DNA of 64,000 bases from Gammaproteobacteria bacterium (GTDB lineage: Bacteria > Pseudomonadota > Gammaproteobacteria > Nevskiales > Nevskiaceae). The DNA is taken from contig JAHZLQ010000068.1 in assembly GCA_022599775.1 (NCBI GenBank), positions 248,001 to 312,000 of the forward strand, given 5' to 3'. Position numbers and translations under genes: made by a program. The notes under the pieces are model-generated. The model saw only the letters and a program-made list of their open reading frames with translations, made no database searches and was not told the DNA's origin. How positions within the stretch are numbered: the stretch's first letter is position 1; every line of letters begins with the position of its first letter. Below are positions 34,657-44,820 of this stretch, piece after piece.

Positions 34657-36924
34657 TCAGGGCTCGGCGGGCGCGTTCCAGTAACGACGGTGCGTCCGCC
34701 GCCAGCGCTGCACCGGCCGCCCCTCTCCTTCGAAACGAACACTCACGGCACCCTCGACACCGGTCGTCGCCATGTCCGCCCCGAGCGCGCGATATCGCGC
34801 CACAACCTCCGGATGCGGATGCCCGAAGTGGTGCCGCCAACCGGCCGCGAAAATCACCAGCTGTGGGGAGACGGCATTGACAAAGGCCTCGCTGGACGAT
34901 GTGCGGCTGCCATGATGCGGCGCCAGCAGCAGGTCGGCGGCGAGCGCGTCCGGCATCGTCGACAGCAGGTGTGACTCCGCTTCGCGTTCAATATCACCGC
35001 TGAGCAGGGCACTACCTTGCGGCGCATCGATGCGCAGCACGCAGGACCGGTTGTTGTCGGACCCGCTCACCAGTGCGACATCCGGATGCAGCACGCGGAA
35101 CTGCACACCATCCCAGTTCCAGCGCGCACCGGCGCGACACGGCCGCTCGACGCCCAGCTCGGACACCACCGGCAGCGCCGCGCGGATCGCGGCGACACCG
35201 CCGGCATGATCGTTGTCGCCATGCGACAGCATGAGCCGGTCGACGCGCCGCACGCCTCGCGAGCGCAGGTACGGCACCACCACCATGTCGCCGGCATCGA
35301 AACCGCCGGCGTAGGCCGGGCCGGCGTCGTAGACCAGGGTGTGGGTTTTCGTGCGCACCACCACCGCCAACCCCTGCCCGACATCGAGCGCCGTCAGGCG
35401 AAATCCTTGCTCGGGCGATTGTTTCGGCGGGATCAGCAGCGGCACACACAGCAACAGACCCAGCACCCGCAGGGGCAGGCCGCGCGGCGCCGCCAGCAGC
35501 AACACGCCGACGGCGGCCAGCAACACGGAAAATCCATTGACGGACAGTGGCAGCCAGGCCCAGGTGAGGTGATCGACCAGCCAGGCCAGCCCCTGCATCA
35601 ATTGCGCCAGCGCACTGGCGCAAACACCCAGCAGCGGCAGCATGGCGTCCCAACACAGCGCGAGCCCGGTCGCCAGCAACAGCACCGGCAGCACGATCGC
35701 GAACAGCGGCACAGCCAGCAGATTGACGATCGGCGAGACCAGGCTGGCGCCATCGAAGTACCACAGGCTGGCGGGAATCAGCAGCAGCCCGAGTACGGCC
35801 TGCAGTCGCAGAAATCCCCGATACGGCGTCGCTGGCGCCGCGCGGCCAGAGACCACATAGAGGATCGCCGCCACCGCCCCGAACGACAGCCAGAAGCCCG
35901 GCGCCAGCGCCGCGAACGGATCGAGCAGCAGCACCACGACCGCGGCCAGCCCCAAAGTGATGAACGACGAACTCGAACGCCCGAGCAGACTGGCGACGAC
36001 GAACACCAGCAGCATCAGCAGTGCGCGCACGGTCGGCAGTGAAAATCCGGCCATCGCCGAGTAAGCGGCGGCCGCCAGCGCAGCGGCGATCGCAGCAACG
36101 CGCTGCGCCGGCCACAACAGACACAGGCGCGGCCACAAGGCCCAGGCCCAACGCATCAGCCAGAACGCCACACCAGCGATCAGCGCCACGTGCAGCCCCG
36201 ATATCGCGACCAGATGACTGGTGCCGCTCTCGCGCAGCACGCGCCAGTCATCGTCGTCGAGTCCGGAACGATCGCCGATCAGCAGTGCGCTCAGCAGCGG
36301 CAAGCCGGGATGCTGCGGCAGCCCTGCGTGCAGCCGGTCGGAAAGCGTCTGGCGAATCGGGCCCACGCCCCGGTGCCGGTCGCTGTCCGCGCAGCGGCGC
36401 GCCTCGCGGACATAGGCGGTGGCACCGTAGTGGTTGGAGAACAGCCAGCGTTCGTAGTCGAGACCGCCAGGGTTGAGTGAGCCATGCGGTGTGCGCAGCC
36501 GCAGCGTGAAGTCCCAGCACTGGCCGGCACGCAATTGCGCCTGACTGCGGTACCAACTGACGCGTATGCGTTGGGGAAGATCGCGGTCGCCGGGCCGCAC
36601 CACGAAGCGCCAGTCCCCGAACTCGCGTTCCGGCAGACCGTCAATCCAGGCTCGCAGCACCACGTCCTCGCCATGCCGCGATGGTGGCCAGCGGTCGGCA
36701 AGGCGAAGATCGGCACGCAGGATCGTCAGGGTCGCGGCCAGCACCAGAACCGCATACGGCCAACGCCAGCGGCCCAGGAACGGCAGCGGCAACAACAGCG
36801 CCGGCAACACGGCCAGCGGCGGCAAGGCCGGCAGCTGCTGGACCAGCAGCACACCGGCGACGAAGGCCGCGATCAGGCCGGCACGGCCTCCCGCAGACGC
36901 AGATGTCCGTGGTCCAGCATCCAT
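34657..36924 (-). CDS. comEC: DNA internalisation competence protein ComEC/Rec2
   Basis: ComEC forms the inner-membrane channel for single-stranded DNA during natural transformation. The 755 residues hold an N-terminal hydrophobic segment with an OB-like soluble part (about 20-190), the competence membrane domain (about 215-500, many helices) and a C-terminal metallo-beta-lactamase-like domain (about 500-735) with [10 protein letters not shown] and [10 protein letters not shown]. The ATG at 36924 overlaps lolD by 52 bases, so a slightly later start is possible. Other competence genes are not in the window, so whether the organism is transformable is unknown. Confidence 0.93.
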   Translation of the reverse strand: MDAGPRTSASAGGRAGLIAAFVAGVLLVQQLPALPPLAVLPALLLPLPFLGRWRWPYAVLVLAATLTILRADLRLADRWPPSRHGEDVVLRAWIDGLPEREFGDWRFVVRPGDRDLPQRIRVSWYRSQAQLRAGQCWDFTLRLRTPHGSLNPGGLDYERWLFSNHYGATAYVREARRCADSDRHRGVGPIRQTLSDRLHAGLPQHPGLPLLSALLIGDRSGLDDDDWRVLRESGTSHLVAISGLHVALIAGVAFWLMRWAWALWPRLCLLWPAQRVAAIAAALAAAAYSAMAGFSLPTVRALLMLLVFVVASLLGRSSSSFITLGLAAVVVLLLDPFAALAPGFWLSFGAVAAILYVVSGRAAPATPYRGFLRLQAVLGLLLIPASLWYFDGASLVSPIVNLLAVPLFAIVLPVLLLATGLALCWDAMLPLLGVCASALAQLMQGLAWLVDHLTWAWLPLSVNGFSVLLAAVGVLLLAAPRGLPLRVLGLLLCVPLLIPPKQSPEQGFRLTALDVGQGLAVVVRTKTHTLVYDAGPAYAGGFDAGDMVVVPYLRSRGVRRVDRLMLSHGDNDHAGGVAAIRAALPVVSELGVERPCRAGARWNWDGVQFRVLHPDVALVSGSDNNRSCVLRIDAPQGSALLSGDIEREAESHLLSTMPDALAADLLLAPHHGSRTSSSEAFVNAVSPQLVIFAAGWRHHFGHPHPEVVARYRALGADMATTGVEGAVSVRFEGEGRPVQRWRRTHRRYWNAPAEP

Positions 36925-37592
36925 ACGCGATCCATGCGCGAGGCCAGCACAGGATCGTGCGTCACCACGACCAGACTGGTTCCCAGTTCCCGGTTCAGTT
37001 CCAGCATCAGTTCGAACACGCGAGCCGCCGTATCCGTGTCCAGATTTCCGGTCGGCTCATCGGCCAGCACGCAGGCCGGCCGAGTCACCAAGGCACGCGC
37101 CACAGCGGCACGCTGGCGCTCGCCACCCGAAAGTTCGCCCGGCTTGTGTTCGAGCCGTTCGCCGAGGCCGACCCGTCCCAGCAGCTCCGCCGCCGTCTCA
37201 CGCGCCTTGGGCACCTTGAGACCGCGAATCAGCAGCGGCATGGCCACGTTCTCGAGCGCCGTGAACTCCGGCAGCAGATGATGAAACTGGTAGACGAAAC
37301 CCATCGAACGATTGCGCAGTCGTCCGCGCGCGGCGTCGGACAGTTTCGCCATGTTCTCGCCCTCCACCCAGACTTCGCCGGCGCTCGGCGCGTCGAGGCC
37401 GCCGAGCAGGTGCAGCAGGGTGGATTTGCCGGAACCCGAGGCGCCGACGATGGCTACACAGTCGCCGCGACGCAGTTCGAAATCGATGTCGCGCAACACC
37501 TGCAGATTGACGCGTGCGTCCTTGAAGGTCTTGCACAGGCCCTTGGCGTGCACCACCACCGGTTGCGGCGCCCCCGTCGCCCGATCATTCAT
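36873..37592 (-). CDS. lolD: Lipoprotein-releasing ABC transporter ATPase LolD
   Basis: LolD powers release of outer-membrane lipoproteins from the inner membrane to LolA. The 239-residue protein has Walker [19 protein letters not shown], signature [15 protein letters not shown], Walker [13 protein letters not shown] and a switch His in VVVTHD. The start overlaps the Lol permease stop by 8 bases and the end overlaps comEC. The order permease-lolD-comEC is common in gammaproteobacteria. Confidence 0.95.
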   Translation of the reverse strand: MNDRATGAPQPVVVHAKGLCKTFKDARVNLQVLRDIDFELRRGDCVAIVGASGSGKSTLLHLLGGLDAPSAGEVWVEGENMAKLSDAARGRLRNRSMGFVYQFHHLLPEFTALENVAMPLLIRGLKVPKARETAAELLGRVGLGERLEHKPGELSGGERQRAAVARALVTRPACVLADEPTGNLDTDTAARVFELMLELNRELGTSLVVVTHDPVLASRMDRVWMLDHGHLRLREAVPA

Positions 37593-38832
37593 AGCGCAGC
37601 GCCTCCGCCGGCATCACGCGCGACGCGCGCCAGGCCGGATACAGTCCCGACAACACCGCCAGCACGAAGGACATCAGGGCGATGCGCACCACGTCGGTCG
37701 ATTCGAGTTGCGAGGGCAGCTTGCTGATGTAGTACACCGAGGGATCCAGAAACTGGTGATTGGTGAGCCTTTCCAGGAAAGGCACCAGCGTCGGCACGTT
37801 GATCGCCAGAAGCACGCCGAGTACCACGCCGAACAGCGTACCGATCAGGCCGATCAAGGTGCCCTGCACCATGAACACCCCGAGCACGGTTCGGGGCGAG
37901 GCGCCGAGCGTGCGCAGGATCGCGATGTCGGCCTGCTTGTCCTGCACCACCATCACCAGTGTGGAGACGATGTTGAACGCGGCCACGCCGACGATCAGCG
38001 ACAGAATGATGAACATCACCATCTTCTCGGTGCGCACGGCGCTGAAGAAATTGGAGTGCTGCCGCGTCCAGTCGGACACGTAGTAGAGCCCCGGCAGATC
38101 GGCCGCGACCTCACGCGACACCCGTGGCGCCTGAAACAGGTCGTGCAGTTTCAGGCGCACGCCGCTGACCGTTTCACCCATGCGAAGCAGGGCCTGCGCG
38201 TCCTGCAAATGGATCATCACCAGACCGCGATCGAATTCGTACATGCCGACTTCGAACACACCGCCCACGGTGAAACGACGGAAGCGCGGCAACACTCCGG
38301 CCGGCGTGACGCTGGCCTGCGGAATCATCAGATCGACCTTGTCGCCTACGCCGATGCCCAGCGCGCGTGCCAGCTCGGCGCCGAGCACGATCTTGAACTC
38401 ACCGGCCTGCAGCGAATCCAGCGAGCCGGCCTTCATGTGGGCAGAGACGTCGGAAACCTGCGCCTCCATGTCTGGCAGCACGCCGCGAAGCAGTGTGCCC
38501 GACAGCTCACCGCCGACGCGCACCATGCCCTCACCGTCGATGTACGGTGCCACCGCTTCGACTTCCTGATGCTTCTGCGCGGCCTCGGCGATCACCGGCC
38601 ATTCCTCCAGCCCGCCGCGAAACGCCGAGATCGTCGCGTGCGAGGCCATGCCGAGTATGCGGTTGCGCAGTTCCTGCTCGAAGCCGTTCATCACCGACAG
38701 CACCGTGATCAGCGCCATCACGCCGATCGCGATCCCCGCCATCGAAGCGGCGGAGATGAACGAAATGAAGTGATTGCGCCGCTTGGCCCGCGTGTAGCGC
38801 AGGCCGATGAACAGTTCGAGGGGTTTGTACAT
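37585..38832 (-). CDS. Lipoprotein-releasing ABC transporter permease (LolC/LolE family, possibly LolF)
   Basis: A 415-residue protein with the Lol permease layout. One N-terminal helix (about 25-50, [21 protein letters not shown]) is followed by a large periplasmic domain and three C-terminal helices (about 270-400). The N-terminal block [20 protein letters not shown] is typical of the family. The periplasmic [15 protein letters not shown] resembles the LolC hook that receives LolA. Only one permease gene lies by lolD, so this may be a LolF that dimerises in place of LolC plus LolE. A second permease elsewhere cannot be excluded. Confidence 0.91.
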   Translation of the reverse strand: MYKPLELFIGLRYTRAKRRNHFISFISAASMAGIAIGVMALITVLSVMNGFEQELRNRILGMASHATISAFRGGLEEWPVIAEAAQKHQEVEAVAPYIDGEGMVRVGGELSGTLLRGVLPDMEAQVSDVSAHMKAGSLDSLQAGEFKIVLGAELARALGIGVGDKVDLMIPQASVTPAGVLPRFRRFTVGGVFEVGMYEFDRGLVMIHLQDAQALLRMGETVSGVRLKLHDLFQAPRVSREVAADLPGLYYVSDWTRQHSNFFSAVRTEKMVMFIILSLIVGVAAFNIVSTLVMVVQDKQADIAILRTLGASPRTVLGVFMVQGTLIGLIGTLFGVVLGVLLAINVPTLVPFLERLTNHQFLDPSVYYISKLPSQLESTDVVRIALMSFVLAVLSGLYPAWRASRVMPAEALRYE

Positions 38833-38889
38833 GGCGAAGAATTAGAGCACATCTGCAACTTGCGAAACGTGTGCATTCACCCCACTCCC

Positions 38890-38946
38890 GAGCCCCAAGC
38901 GGGCTCTCAAACGAAGAACGCCCGCCAATGGGCGGGCGTTCTTCGT
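38890..38946. terminator. Strong hairpin between phoX and the Lol operon
   Basis: A perfect 16-bp stem (ACGAAGAACGCCCGCC, loop AATG, and its complement) spans 38911-38946. A smaller GAGCCC/GGGCTC hairpin lies at 38890-38906. The large hairpin follows the end of phoX on the minus strand and separates it from lol transcription. There is no long T run, so termination may be only partial. Confidence 0.7.
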
Positions 38947-38977
38947 ATCGAGGCAACGCGTGCGGCTGTGCTGACGC

Positions 38978-41101
38978 CTACAAGCCGATGACGCCACCAT
39001 CGTCCTTGGTGATCACCACCGTGGCAGAACGTGGACGTGCTCCGGCGGCTCCCGTATCGGTCGCCACGCCACTGGCCGCCGGCCAGTTGCTGCTGGGCGC
39101 GGCGGCATCACCGTCCTCCCCCGGATGCTGGATGTTGACAAACATCGTCTTGCGATCCGGAGTCATGGTGATGCCGGTGATCTCGCACTCCTTGGGACCA
39201 ACCAGGAAGCGACGCAGCGTATCGCCCGGCGGCACACCGACGAAGCTGTCCTGTCCACTGGACGTGGTGATGGCGGTGCCATCGCCCACGCTACCCGGAA
39301 GCGCGGCCAGCATCATGCAGTTGGTCACGTCGGTGTAGGCACCGTCATCAGTCTGAATCCAGAGGATCCCGCCGTCGTCGAACCACAGGCCATCGGGGCT
39401 GGAGAAGTCGTTGCTGGCATCCAGCTGCGACAAATTGATATTGGCGGGCAAGGATTCCGGTGAACCGAAGGCGAAGATGTCCCAGTTGAAGCTCACCGCA
39501 TCGGGGTCGCCATTTTCCCTCCAGCGAATGATGTGGCCGTTGGCGTTACCATCGCTGTCGCCATCGGCATCGTCGTCGTAGCTGCGCGGATTTGCGGCGT
39601 CGACCGGCAGCGATCCGCCACCGCCCTGCCCACGTCCGCTGCTCGAGCTGGAACTATTGGTCAGCGTGAAGTAAACCTCGCCGTTGACCGGATTCACCGC
39701 ACCCCACTCGGGGCGGTCCATCGGTGTGGCGCCGACGCTGTCGGCCGCCAGACGGGTCGCCACCAGTACGTCCGCCTGAGTCGCGAACGGGTAGGTCGTG
39801 TTGTCGCCGCTCAGACCGTTAATGCCCTGGCTCAACTCAAGCCATTCGCCGGTGCCGTCGGCATTGAACTTCGCCACGTAAAGGGTACCGGCGCCCAGAT
39901 ACTTATCACCCGCCGCCATGCGATCGTCGGGATCGGCATCGGCAGAGTCCCAGGCCTGGTCGCTGACGAACTTGTAAATGTATTCGTTGCGCGCATCGCA
40001 GCCCATGTAGAACACCAGCGGCTTGCCGCTTTCGACCGGCCCGGCCCAGCAGCCTTCGTGGAAGAAGCGGCCCAGGGCCGTACGCTTGGCCGGAATCACG
40101 GTCTTGTCGTAGGGGTCGATCTCGACGATGTAGCCGTAGGTATAGGCCTCGTTGCGGTAGTCGACCGCGGCCGAGGCGCCCTTGACGGTGATGTCCAGGC
40201 GCTGAAACTCATCGCCCTCCACCGTCGTCCAGCCATAGTTGCCGGCCGCGCCGGGACTGATGCCATAGCGCGCCAGCAGTGCGTTCTCGCTGGCGCCGCG
40301 ATCATCGCCCTCGTCGCGGTGGAAATAGAATGCCCAGTTTTCCTCGCAGGTCAGATACGTGCCCCAGGGGGTGTAGCCGTTGGCGCAATTGTTGAACGTG
40401 CCGCGCGTCTTGCTGCCGTCGGTGGAGTACCGGGTCTTGGCATAGTCGCTGCCAGCCACCGGACCGCTCAGGCGCATTTCGGTGAACGGCGTGATGCGGC
40501 GATTGAAGCTGGAATCCTGCACGACGCTCCAGACGCCGCCTTCAGCCTTGACTTCGAAGACTGCAACGCCGTGGGCATTCATTTCCTTGACGACTTCGGA
40601 CTGCGGACGAACGCCGTCGATATCGGTTGGACCATTGGCGTGCAGATAGGCGCGCGTCAGGTTTTCATGGTTGATGGCGATGATGCCGTTGCTGGAGCTT
40701 CCGTCGATCGGAAAGTAGTGCATTCCGTCGTGATGGTCGCCCGAGCGCTGGTCGAAGTCTCCCTGTGCGCCGTCATTGGAATAATCGGCCACGCCCGCGG
40801 CAAGCGGGTCGCCCAGCGCGTACAGGACACGGGCCGAGTAACCGGCCGGAATCAGGACTGTATCGGCATCGCTGTGCGGCACGGCGGTAAAGCCCAGCGA
40901 TGTCGGCGTATCCGTGTCGCCACCGCCATTGTCGTCGTCATCGCTGCAAGCGACCAAAGCAACGCTGCCCAGCATGGTCATCGCGGCGGCACCACCGGTG
41001 CCCTGCATGAGCCCGCGACGCGATATGTACTTGATCAGGACAGAGTCGAAAGTTTCGTTGTCCGATCGATTGGTGACCGGATCGTGATCGTGCTGGCTCA
41101 A
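38978..41101 (-). CDS. PhoX-family alkaline phosphatase (Tat-exported, DUF839), likely lipoprotein
   Basis: The 707-residue protein begins with a Tat signal (SRRGLMQG) and hydrophobic region ending LVACSDDDD, a lipobox, so it is probably a Tat-dependent lipoprotein with an acidic/Gly linker. The mature part is DUF839/PhoX, a calcium- and iron-dependent phosphatase fold, with HHDGMHYFPIDG, ALGRFFHEG, YMGCDARNEYIYKF and GLWFDDGGILWIQTDDG. The start is TTG at 41101, with GGGGAG 5 bases before it. PhoX frees phosphate from organic esters in the periplasm or at the surface, so phosphate control is expected. Confidence 0.9.
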   Translation of the reverse strand: MSQHDHDPVTNRSDNETFDSVLIKYISRRGLMQGTGGAAAMTMLGSVALVACSDDDDNGGGDTDTPTSLGFTAVPHSDADTVLIPAGYSARVLYALGDPLAAGVADYSNDGAQGDFDQRSGDHHDGMHYFPIDGSSSNGIIAINHENLTRAYLHANGPTDIDGVRPQSEVVKEMNAHGVAVFEVKAEGGVWSVVQDSSFNRRITPFTEMRLSGPVAGSDYAKTRYSTDGSKTRGTFNNCANGYTPWGTYLTCEENWAFYFHRDEGDDRGASENALLARYGISPGAAGNYGWTTVEGDEFQRLDITVKGASAAVDYRNEAYTYGYIVEIDPYDKTVIPAKRTALGRFFHEGCWAGPVESGKPLVFYMGCDARNEYIYKFVSDQAWDSADADPDDRMAAGDKYLGAGTLYVAKFNADGTGEWLELSQGINGLSGDNTTYPFATQADVLVATRLAADSVGATPMDRPEWGAVNPVNGEVYFTLTNSSSSSSGRGQGGGGSLPVDAANPRSYDDDADGDSDGNANGHIIRWRENGDPDAVSFNWDIFAFGSPESLPANINLSQLDASNDFSSPDGLWFDDGGILWIQTDDGAYTDVTNCMMLAALPGSVGDGTAITTSSGQDSFVGVPPGDTLRRFLVGPKECEITGITMTPDRKTMFVNIQHPGEDGDAAAPSSNWPAASGVATDTGAAGARPRSATVVITKDDGGVIGL

Positions 41102-41415
41102 GCTGGCTCCCCTTCAGAAAATTAGGAGACCGCCAAATGGCGCGGTCAAATATGCAAACGCGCCGGCATCTTAGAGGGGCGATGTGACATCACGCTGATG
41201 GTTTCGTGACAGAAACCGATTTCATGCCGGCCGGCCCGGCGCCATCACGCACGACCGGAGTCGGCCGGTAAGCGACTGATCGAAAGAGATAATTTTCGGC
41301 ATCGCAACAATCCCCGAGATCGCCGCATGCAGCTTTCGACGCTACACTGACGCAATCGGCCGACCGTACGCCGCGATGAAGCGTAACGGGCCAAGACATT
41401 GTGCGAGGTGAGGAA
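41102..41415. promoter_or_regulatory. Divergent phoX / 2-oxoacid dehydrogenase intergenic region
   Basis: This 314-base gap holds no gene. It contains an imperfect inverted repeat just upstream of phoX (41127-41146, GACCGCC/GGCGCGGTC) and a possible Pho box (listed separately). The pdh promoter must lie in its right-hand part; no convincing -10 or -35 was recognised. Confidence 0.4.
41195..41212 (-). promoter_or_regulatory. Weak candidate Pho box upstream of phoX
   Basis: On the minus strand CTGTCAC, four bases, then CCATCAG gives two direct heptamers resembling CTGTCAT: the first matches at six positions and the second at four. It lies about 95 bases upstream of the phoX start. The second half is poor, so this is a suggestion only. 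Confidence 0.3.
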
Positions 41416-42525
41416 GTGAACGAACCGAAAGACGCGACCGAGCGTGTCGCGAGCTTTGAAATCATCCTGACACGGTATCTGGATACCGAGGGCCGCCCCC
41501 TAGCGGCCCTGCCGGACTGGACAGCGGACCCGGATCGCGTCAGGGGCATGTACCGCAGCATGGTGCGCACCCGCGCCTTCGACAAGAAGGCCGTGGCCCT
41601 GCAGAGAACCGGGCAGCTCGGCACCTACGCCGCCTGCCTCGGCCAGGAAGCCGTGGGCACCGCGGTCGGCATGGCGCTGCGCGCCGACGATGTCTACATC
41701 CCCGCCTATCGCGAATACGCGGCGCAGTTCGTGCGCGGCGTGAGCATGACCGAGATCCTGCTCTATTGGGGTGGCGACGAGCGCGGCATGGACTACGCCG
41801 CCGACGCGGCGCGCCAGGACTATCCGCTATCGGTACCGATCGCCACACACGTGCCGCACGCCATCGGGGTGGCCTACGCATTCCGGCTGCGCAAGCAGGA
41901 TCGCGTGGTGCTGGCGTCCTGCGGTGACGGCGCCACCAGCAAGGGCGATTTCTACGAGGCCGTCAGCTCGGCCAAGGTCTGGAACCTGCCGATCGTGTTT
42001 CTGGTGACCAACAACCAGTGGGCAATCTCCTTGCCGCGTGTCCAACAGACCGGCGCGCAGACCCTGGCGCAGAAGGGCATCGCCGGCGGCATCATCGGCC
42101 AGCAGGTCGACGGCAACGACGCAATCGCCACCTATGAGATCCTGAACCAGGCGATCGCGGCGGCACGTGCCGGCGAAGGACCGCAACTGGTGGAGGCCAT
42201 CACCTACCGTCTGCACGACCACACCACCGCCGACGATGCACGCCGCTATCGTGGCGAGGACGAGGTCAAGGCCGCCTGGGCACGCTGCCCGATCAAGCGA
42301 CTGCGCGCTTATCTCGAATCGCAGAACGCCTGGAGCGACAGCGACGAGGACTCGCTGCAGACCGAAGCGGTGGCGGCCGCGGAATCCGCAGCCCAAGCCT
42401 TCACCGCCATGGAGGCCGAACCGCCGGAGACGATCTTCGATCATCTCTACGCCGAACTGCCGTCCTCGATGCGCTGGCAGCGCGAGGAAGTGGCGGCACG
42501 CGGACCGATCGGAGGGGCGCACTGA
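41416..42525 (+). CDS. pdhA: 2-oxoacid dehydrogenase E1 component, alpha subunit (pyruvate dehydrogenase type)
   Basis: The E1 alpha subunit binds thiamine diphosphate and decarboxylates the 2-oxoacid. The 369 residues show GTYAACLGQEAVG, YREYAAQFVRG, and the ThDP/Mg motif GDGATSKGDFYEAVSSAKVWNLPIVFLVTNNQWA. HDHTTADDARRYR carries the phosphorylation-loop region. I chose the GTG at 41416 because GAGG lies 7 bases before it; an in-frame GTG 15 bases upstream lacks such a site. The stop overlaps the E1 beta ATG. It might use pyruvate or branched-chain 2-oxoacids; the length and Xanthomonad-like layout favour pyruvate. Confidence 0.9.
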   Translation: MNEPKDATERVASFEIILTRYLDTEGRPLAALPDWTADPDRVRGMYRSMVRTRAFDKKAVALQRTGQLGTYAACLGQEAVGTAVGMALRADDVYIPAYREYAAQFVRGVSMTEILLYWGGDERGMDYAADAARQDYPLSVPIATHVPHAIGVAYAFRLRKQDRVVLASCGDGATSKGDFYEAVSSAKVWNLPIVFLVTNNQWAISLPRVQQTGAQTLAQKGIAGGIIGQQVDGNDAIATYEILNQAIAAARAGEGPQLVEAITYRLHDHTTADDARRYRGEDEVKAAWARCPIKRLRAYLESQNAWSDSDEDSLQTEAVAAAESAAQAFTAMEAEPPETIFDHLYAELPSSMRWQREEVAARGPIGGAH

Positions 42526-43535
42526 TGGACGGCGCCAAGACCGAAGTCACGAATCTGGCGCTGATCGAAGCGATCAATCTGGCGCTGCGTTCGGAAATGC
42601 GGCGCGATCCGGACGTGGTCATGCTCGGCGAGGACATCGGCCGCAACGGCGGCGTGTTCCGCGCCACCGTCGGCCTGCTCGACGAATTCGGCCCGGATCG
42701 CGTGATCGACACGCCGCTGGCCGAAACCCTGATCGCCGCCATGGCGATCGGCCTGTCGACGCAGGGCCTCAAACCCGTCGCCGAAATCCAGTTCTCGGGC
42801 TTCATGTATCCCTGCGTCGATCAGGTGGTCAACCACGCCAGCCGCTATCGCAACCGCACGCGCGGGCGTCTGTCCTGCCCGATGGTGATCCGCGCGCCGA
42901 ATGGTGGCGGCATCCACGCTCCGGAACACCATTCCGAATCCCTGGAAACGACTTTCGCCCACATGCCGGGTCTGCGTGTGGTGTGCCCGTCCTCACCGGG
43001 CCGCGCCTACGGCCTGCTGCTGGCCGCGATGCGCGATCCGGACCCGGTGATCTTTTTGGAGCCGACCCGCATCTACCGGCTGTTCAAGCAGTCGATCGAG
43101 GACAACGGCGAGGCCCTGCCGCTGGACGAATGCTTCATCGAACGCGACGGCACCGACATCACTCTGGTGTCCTGGGGCGCGATGATGCATGAGACCCGGC
43201 TGGCCGCCGACGCCCTGGCCGAGGAAGGCATCTCCGCCGAGGTGGTGGACGTGGCCACGCTCAAGCCGCTGGATATGGGCACGATCCTCGAATCCGTCGG
43301 CAAGACCGGCCGCTGCGTGATCATCCAGGAGTCGCCGCGCGCCGGCGGCTGGGCTTCGGAGATTGCAGCCAATCTCGCGGAGCATGGCCTGCTGACGCTG
43401 TTCGCGCCGGTGATGCGCGTCTCCGGTTACGACACGATCATGCCGTTGGCACGGCGCGAACGCGCCTACATCCCGGACATGCAGCGCATCCTGGGCGAGG
43501 TTCGCAAGGTCTTCGAAGTGGCGCCGCTGGGCTGA
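42525..43535 (+). CDS. pdhB: 2-oxoacid dehydrogenase E1 component, beta subunit
   Basis: This 336-residue transketolase-like subunit pairs with E1 alpha to form the thiamine-dependent decarboxylase. It has MLGEDIGRNGGVFRATVGL near residue 25, ETLIAAMAIGLSTQGLKPVAEIQF, the PNGGGIHAPEHHSES loop near 130 and a C-terminal transketolase domain with LVSWGAMMHETRLAADALAEEG. The start overlaps the E1 alpha stop by one base (TGATG), which indicates coupled translation. E2 follows 105 bases later. Confidence 0.93.
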   Translation: MDGAKTEVTNLALIEAINLALRSEMRRDPDVVMLGEDIGRNGGVFRATVGLLDEFGPDRVIDTPLAETLIAAMAIGLSTQGLKPVAEIQFSGFMYPCVDQVVNHASRYRNRTRGRLSCPMVIRAPNGGGIHAPEHHSESLETTFAHMPGLRVVCPSSPGRAYGLLLAAMRDPDPVIFLEPTRIYRLFKQSIEDNGEALPLDECFIERDGTDITLVSWGAMMHETRLAADALAEEGISAEVVDVATLKPLDMGTILESVGKTGRCVIIQESPRAGGWASEIAANLAEHGLLTLFAPVMRVSGYDTIMPLARRERAYIPDMQRILGEVRKVFEVAPLG

Positions 43536-43640
43536 TGACCATCGGCTCGTCGAACAGCGAGCCGGTGTCATGATCGAATTTGAGAACAATCTGCGCGCGC
43601 CTTGCACCCTGGCGCCGCTGTGGGTATGGAGAGTTGAACG

Positions 43641-44795
43641 ATGAGCATCTTCAAGTTGCCGGATCTCGGCGAAGGCCTGCAGGAAGCCGACATCCGCGAA
43701 TGGCTGGTCAAGGTCGGCGACGAGGTCAAGGTCGACCAGCCTCTGGTCTCGGTCGAAACCGCCAAGGCCGTGGTCGAGGTGCCGAGCCCGGTCACCGGAC
43801 GCATCGCCAGGCTGTGCGCGGCCGATGGTGACACCGTCGAGGTCGGCAAAGCCCTGGTCGAGTTCGAGGGCGATGAAGAGGTGCAGGCCGCACCCGCCCC
43901 GGCGACCGCCAAAACCGAAGCCGAATCCGAAGCGATCCGCGATACCGGCGTGGTCGTCGGCGCCATGAAGCAGGGCAACGAGGTCGTCGCCGAAAAGGCT
44001 ACGCGCGTCGGGACGGCGGGCGGACTCAAGGTGACACCCGCGGTACGGGCGCTGGCGCACCGCCTCAATGTGGATCTGACGATCATCACCGCCACCGGGC
44101 CGGAAGGCATGATCACCGCGGCCGATGTGCAGCGCGTGCACAAGGTGCTGAGCGAGGTCGGGCCACTGGAAAAACTGCGCGGACCGCGCAAGGCCATGGC
44201 CAACAGCATGTCGCAGGCGCGTGATGAGATCGCCCCGGCGACCGTCACCGACGACGCCGTGCTTCACGCCTGGCAAGGCAAGCAGGATCTGACCATGCGT
44301 CTGCTGCGCGCTCTGGTGGCCGGCTGCGAACGCGAACCCTCGCTCAATGCCTGGTACGACCAGCACGACATCGGCCGCCGCGTGCTCGGCAAGATTCACG
44401 TCGGCATGGCCGTGGATACCGACGAGGGCCTGTTCGTCGCCGTTTTGCAGGACGTCGCCAACCGCGACGAAGCCTCGCTGCGCGCCGGCCTGGTGAAAAT
44501 GAAGGAGGCCGCCCAGAGCCGCACGATGCCACCCGAGGAACTGCGCGGCTACACCATCACCCTGTCGAACTTCGGCCGATTCGGTGGCAAGTACGCAACG
44601 CCGGTGGTGGTGCCGCCCACCGTCGCGATCGTCGCCGCCGGATCGATCCGCGACGCGGTGGTCCCGATCGATGGTCAGATCGCCATCGCCGAGATCCTGC
44701 CGCTGTCGGTCAGCTTCGACCACCGCTGCGTGACCGGCGGCGAAGCCACGCGCTTTCTTTCGGCGATGATTGAGGACTTGCAGAAGGCGACATAA
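43641..44795 (+). CDS. pdhC: Dihydrolipoamide acyltransferase E2 component
   Basis: E2 transfers the acyl group to CoA. The 384-residue protein has one N-terminal lipoyl domain (about 1-80; lipoyl Lys in VETAKAVVEVPSP), a short linker, a peripheral-subunit-binding domain (about 125-165; TPAVRALAHRLNVDL) and the catalytic core (about 180-384). The core ends SFDHRCVTGGEATRFL, so the usual DHRxxDG motif has Thr where Asp is common. No dihydrolipoamide dehydrogenase gene is in this operon, so E3 must be encoded elsewhere. Confidence 0.92.
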   Translation: MSIFKLPDLGEGLQEADIREWLVKVGDEVKVDQPLVSVETAKAVVEVPSPVTGRIARLCAADGDTVEVGKALVEFEGDEEVQAAPAPATAKTEAESEAIRDTGVVVGAMKQGNEVVAEKATRVGTAGGLKVTPAVRALAHRLNVDLTIITATGPEGMITAADVQRVHKVLSEVGPLEKLRGPRKAMANSMSQARDEIAPATVTDDAVLHAWQGKQDLTMRLLRALVAGCEREPSLNAWYDQHDIGRRVLGKIHVGMAVDTDEGLFVAVLQDVANRDEASLRAGLVKMKEAAQSRTMPPEELRGYTITLSNFGRFGGKYATPVVVPPTVAIVAAGSIRDAVVPIDGQIAIAEILPLSVSFDHRCVTGGEATRFLSAMIEDLQKAT

Positions 44796-44820
44796 CTCCA
44801 TGCGTCACCGAACGCCGTAT

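Noticed and set aside
39533..41125. 530-codon plus-strand open frame opposite phoX
   Set aside because: It is a shadow of the Tat-exported phosphatase gene and shows no protein family.
42993..44801. 602-codon minus-strand open frame opposite E1 beta and E2
   Set aside because: It crosses two well-identified genes and their gap; the composition is that of an antisense shadow.
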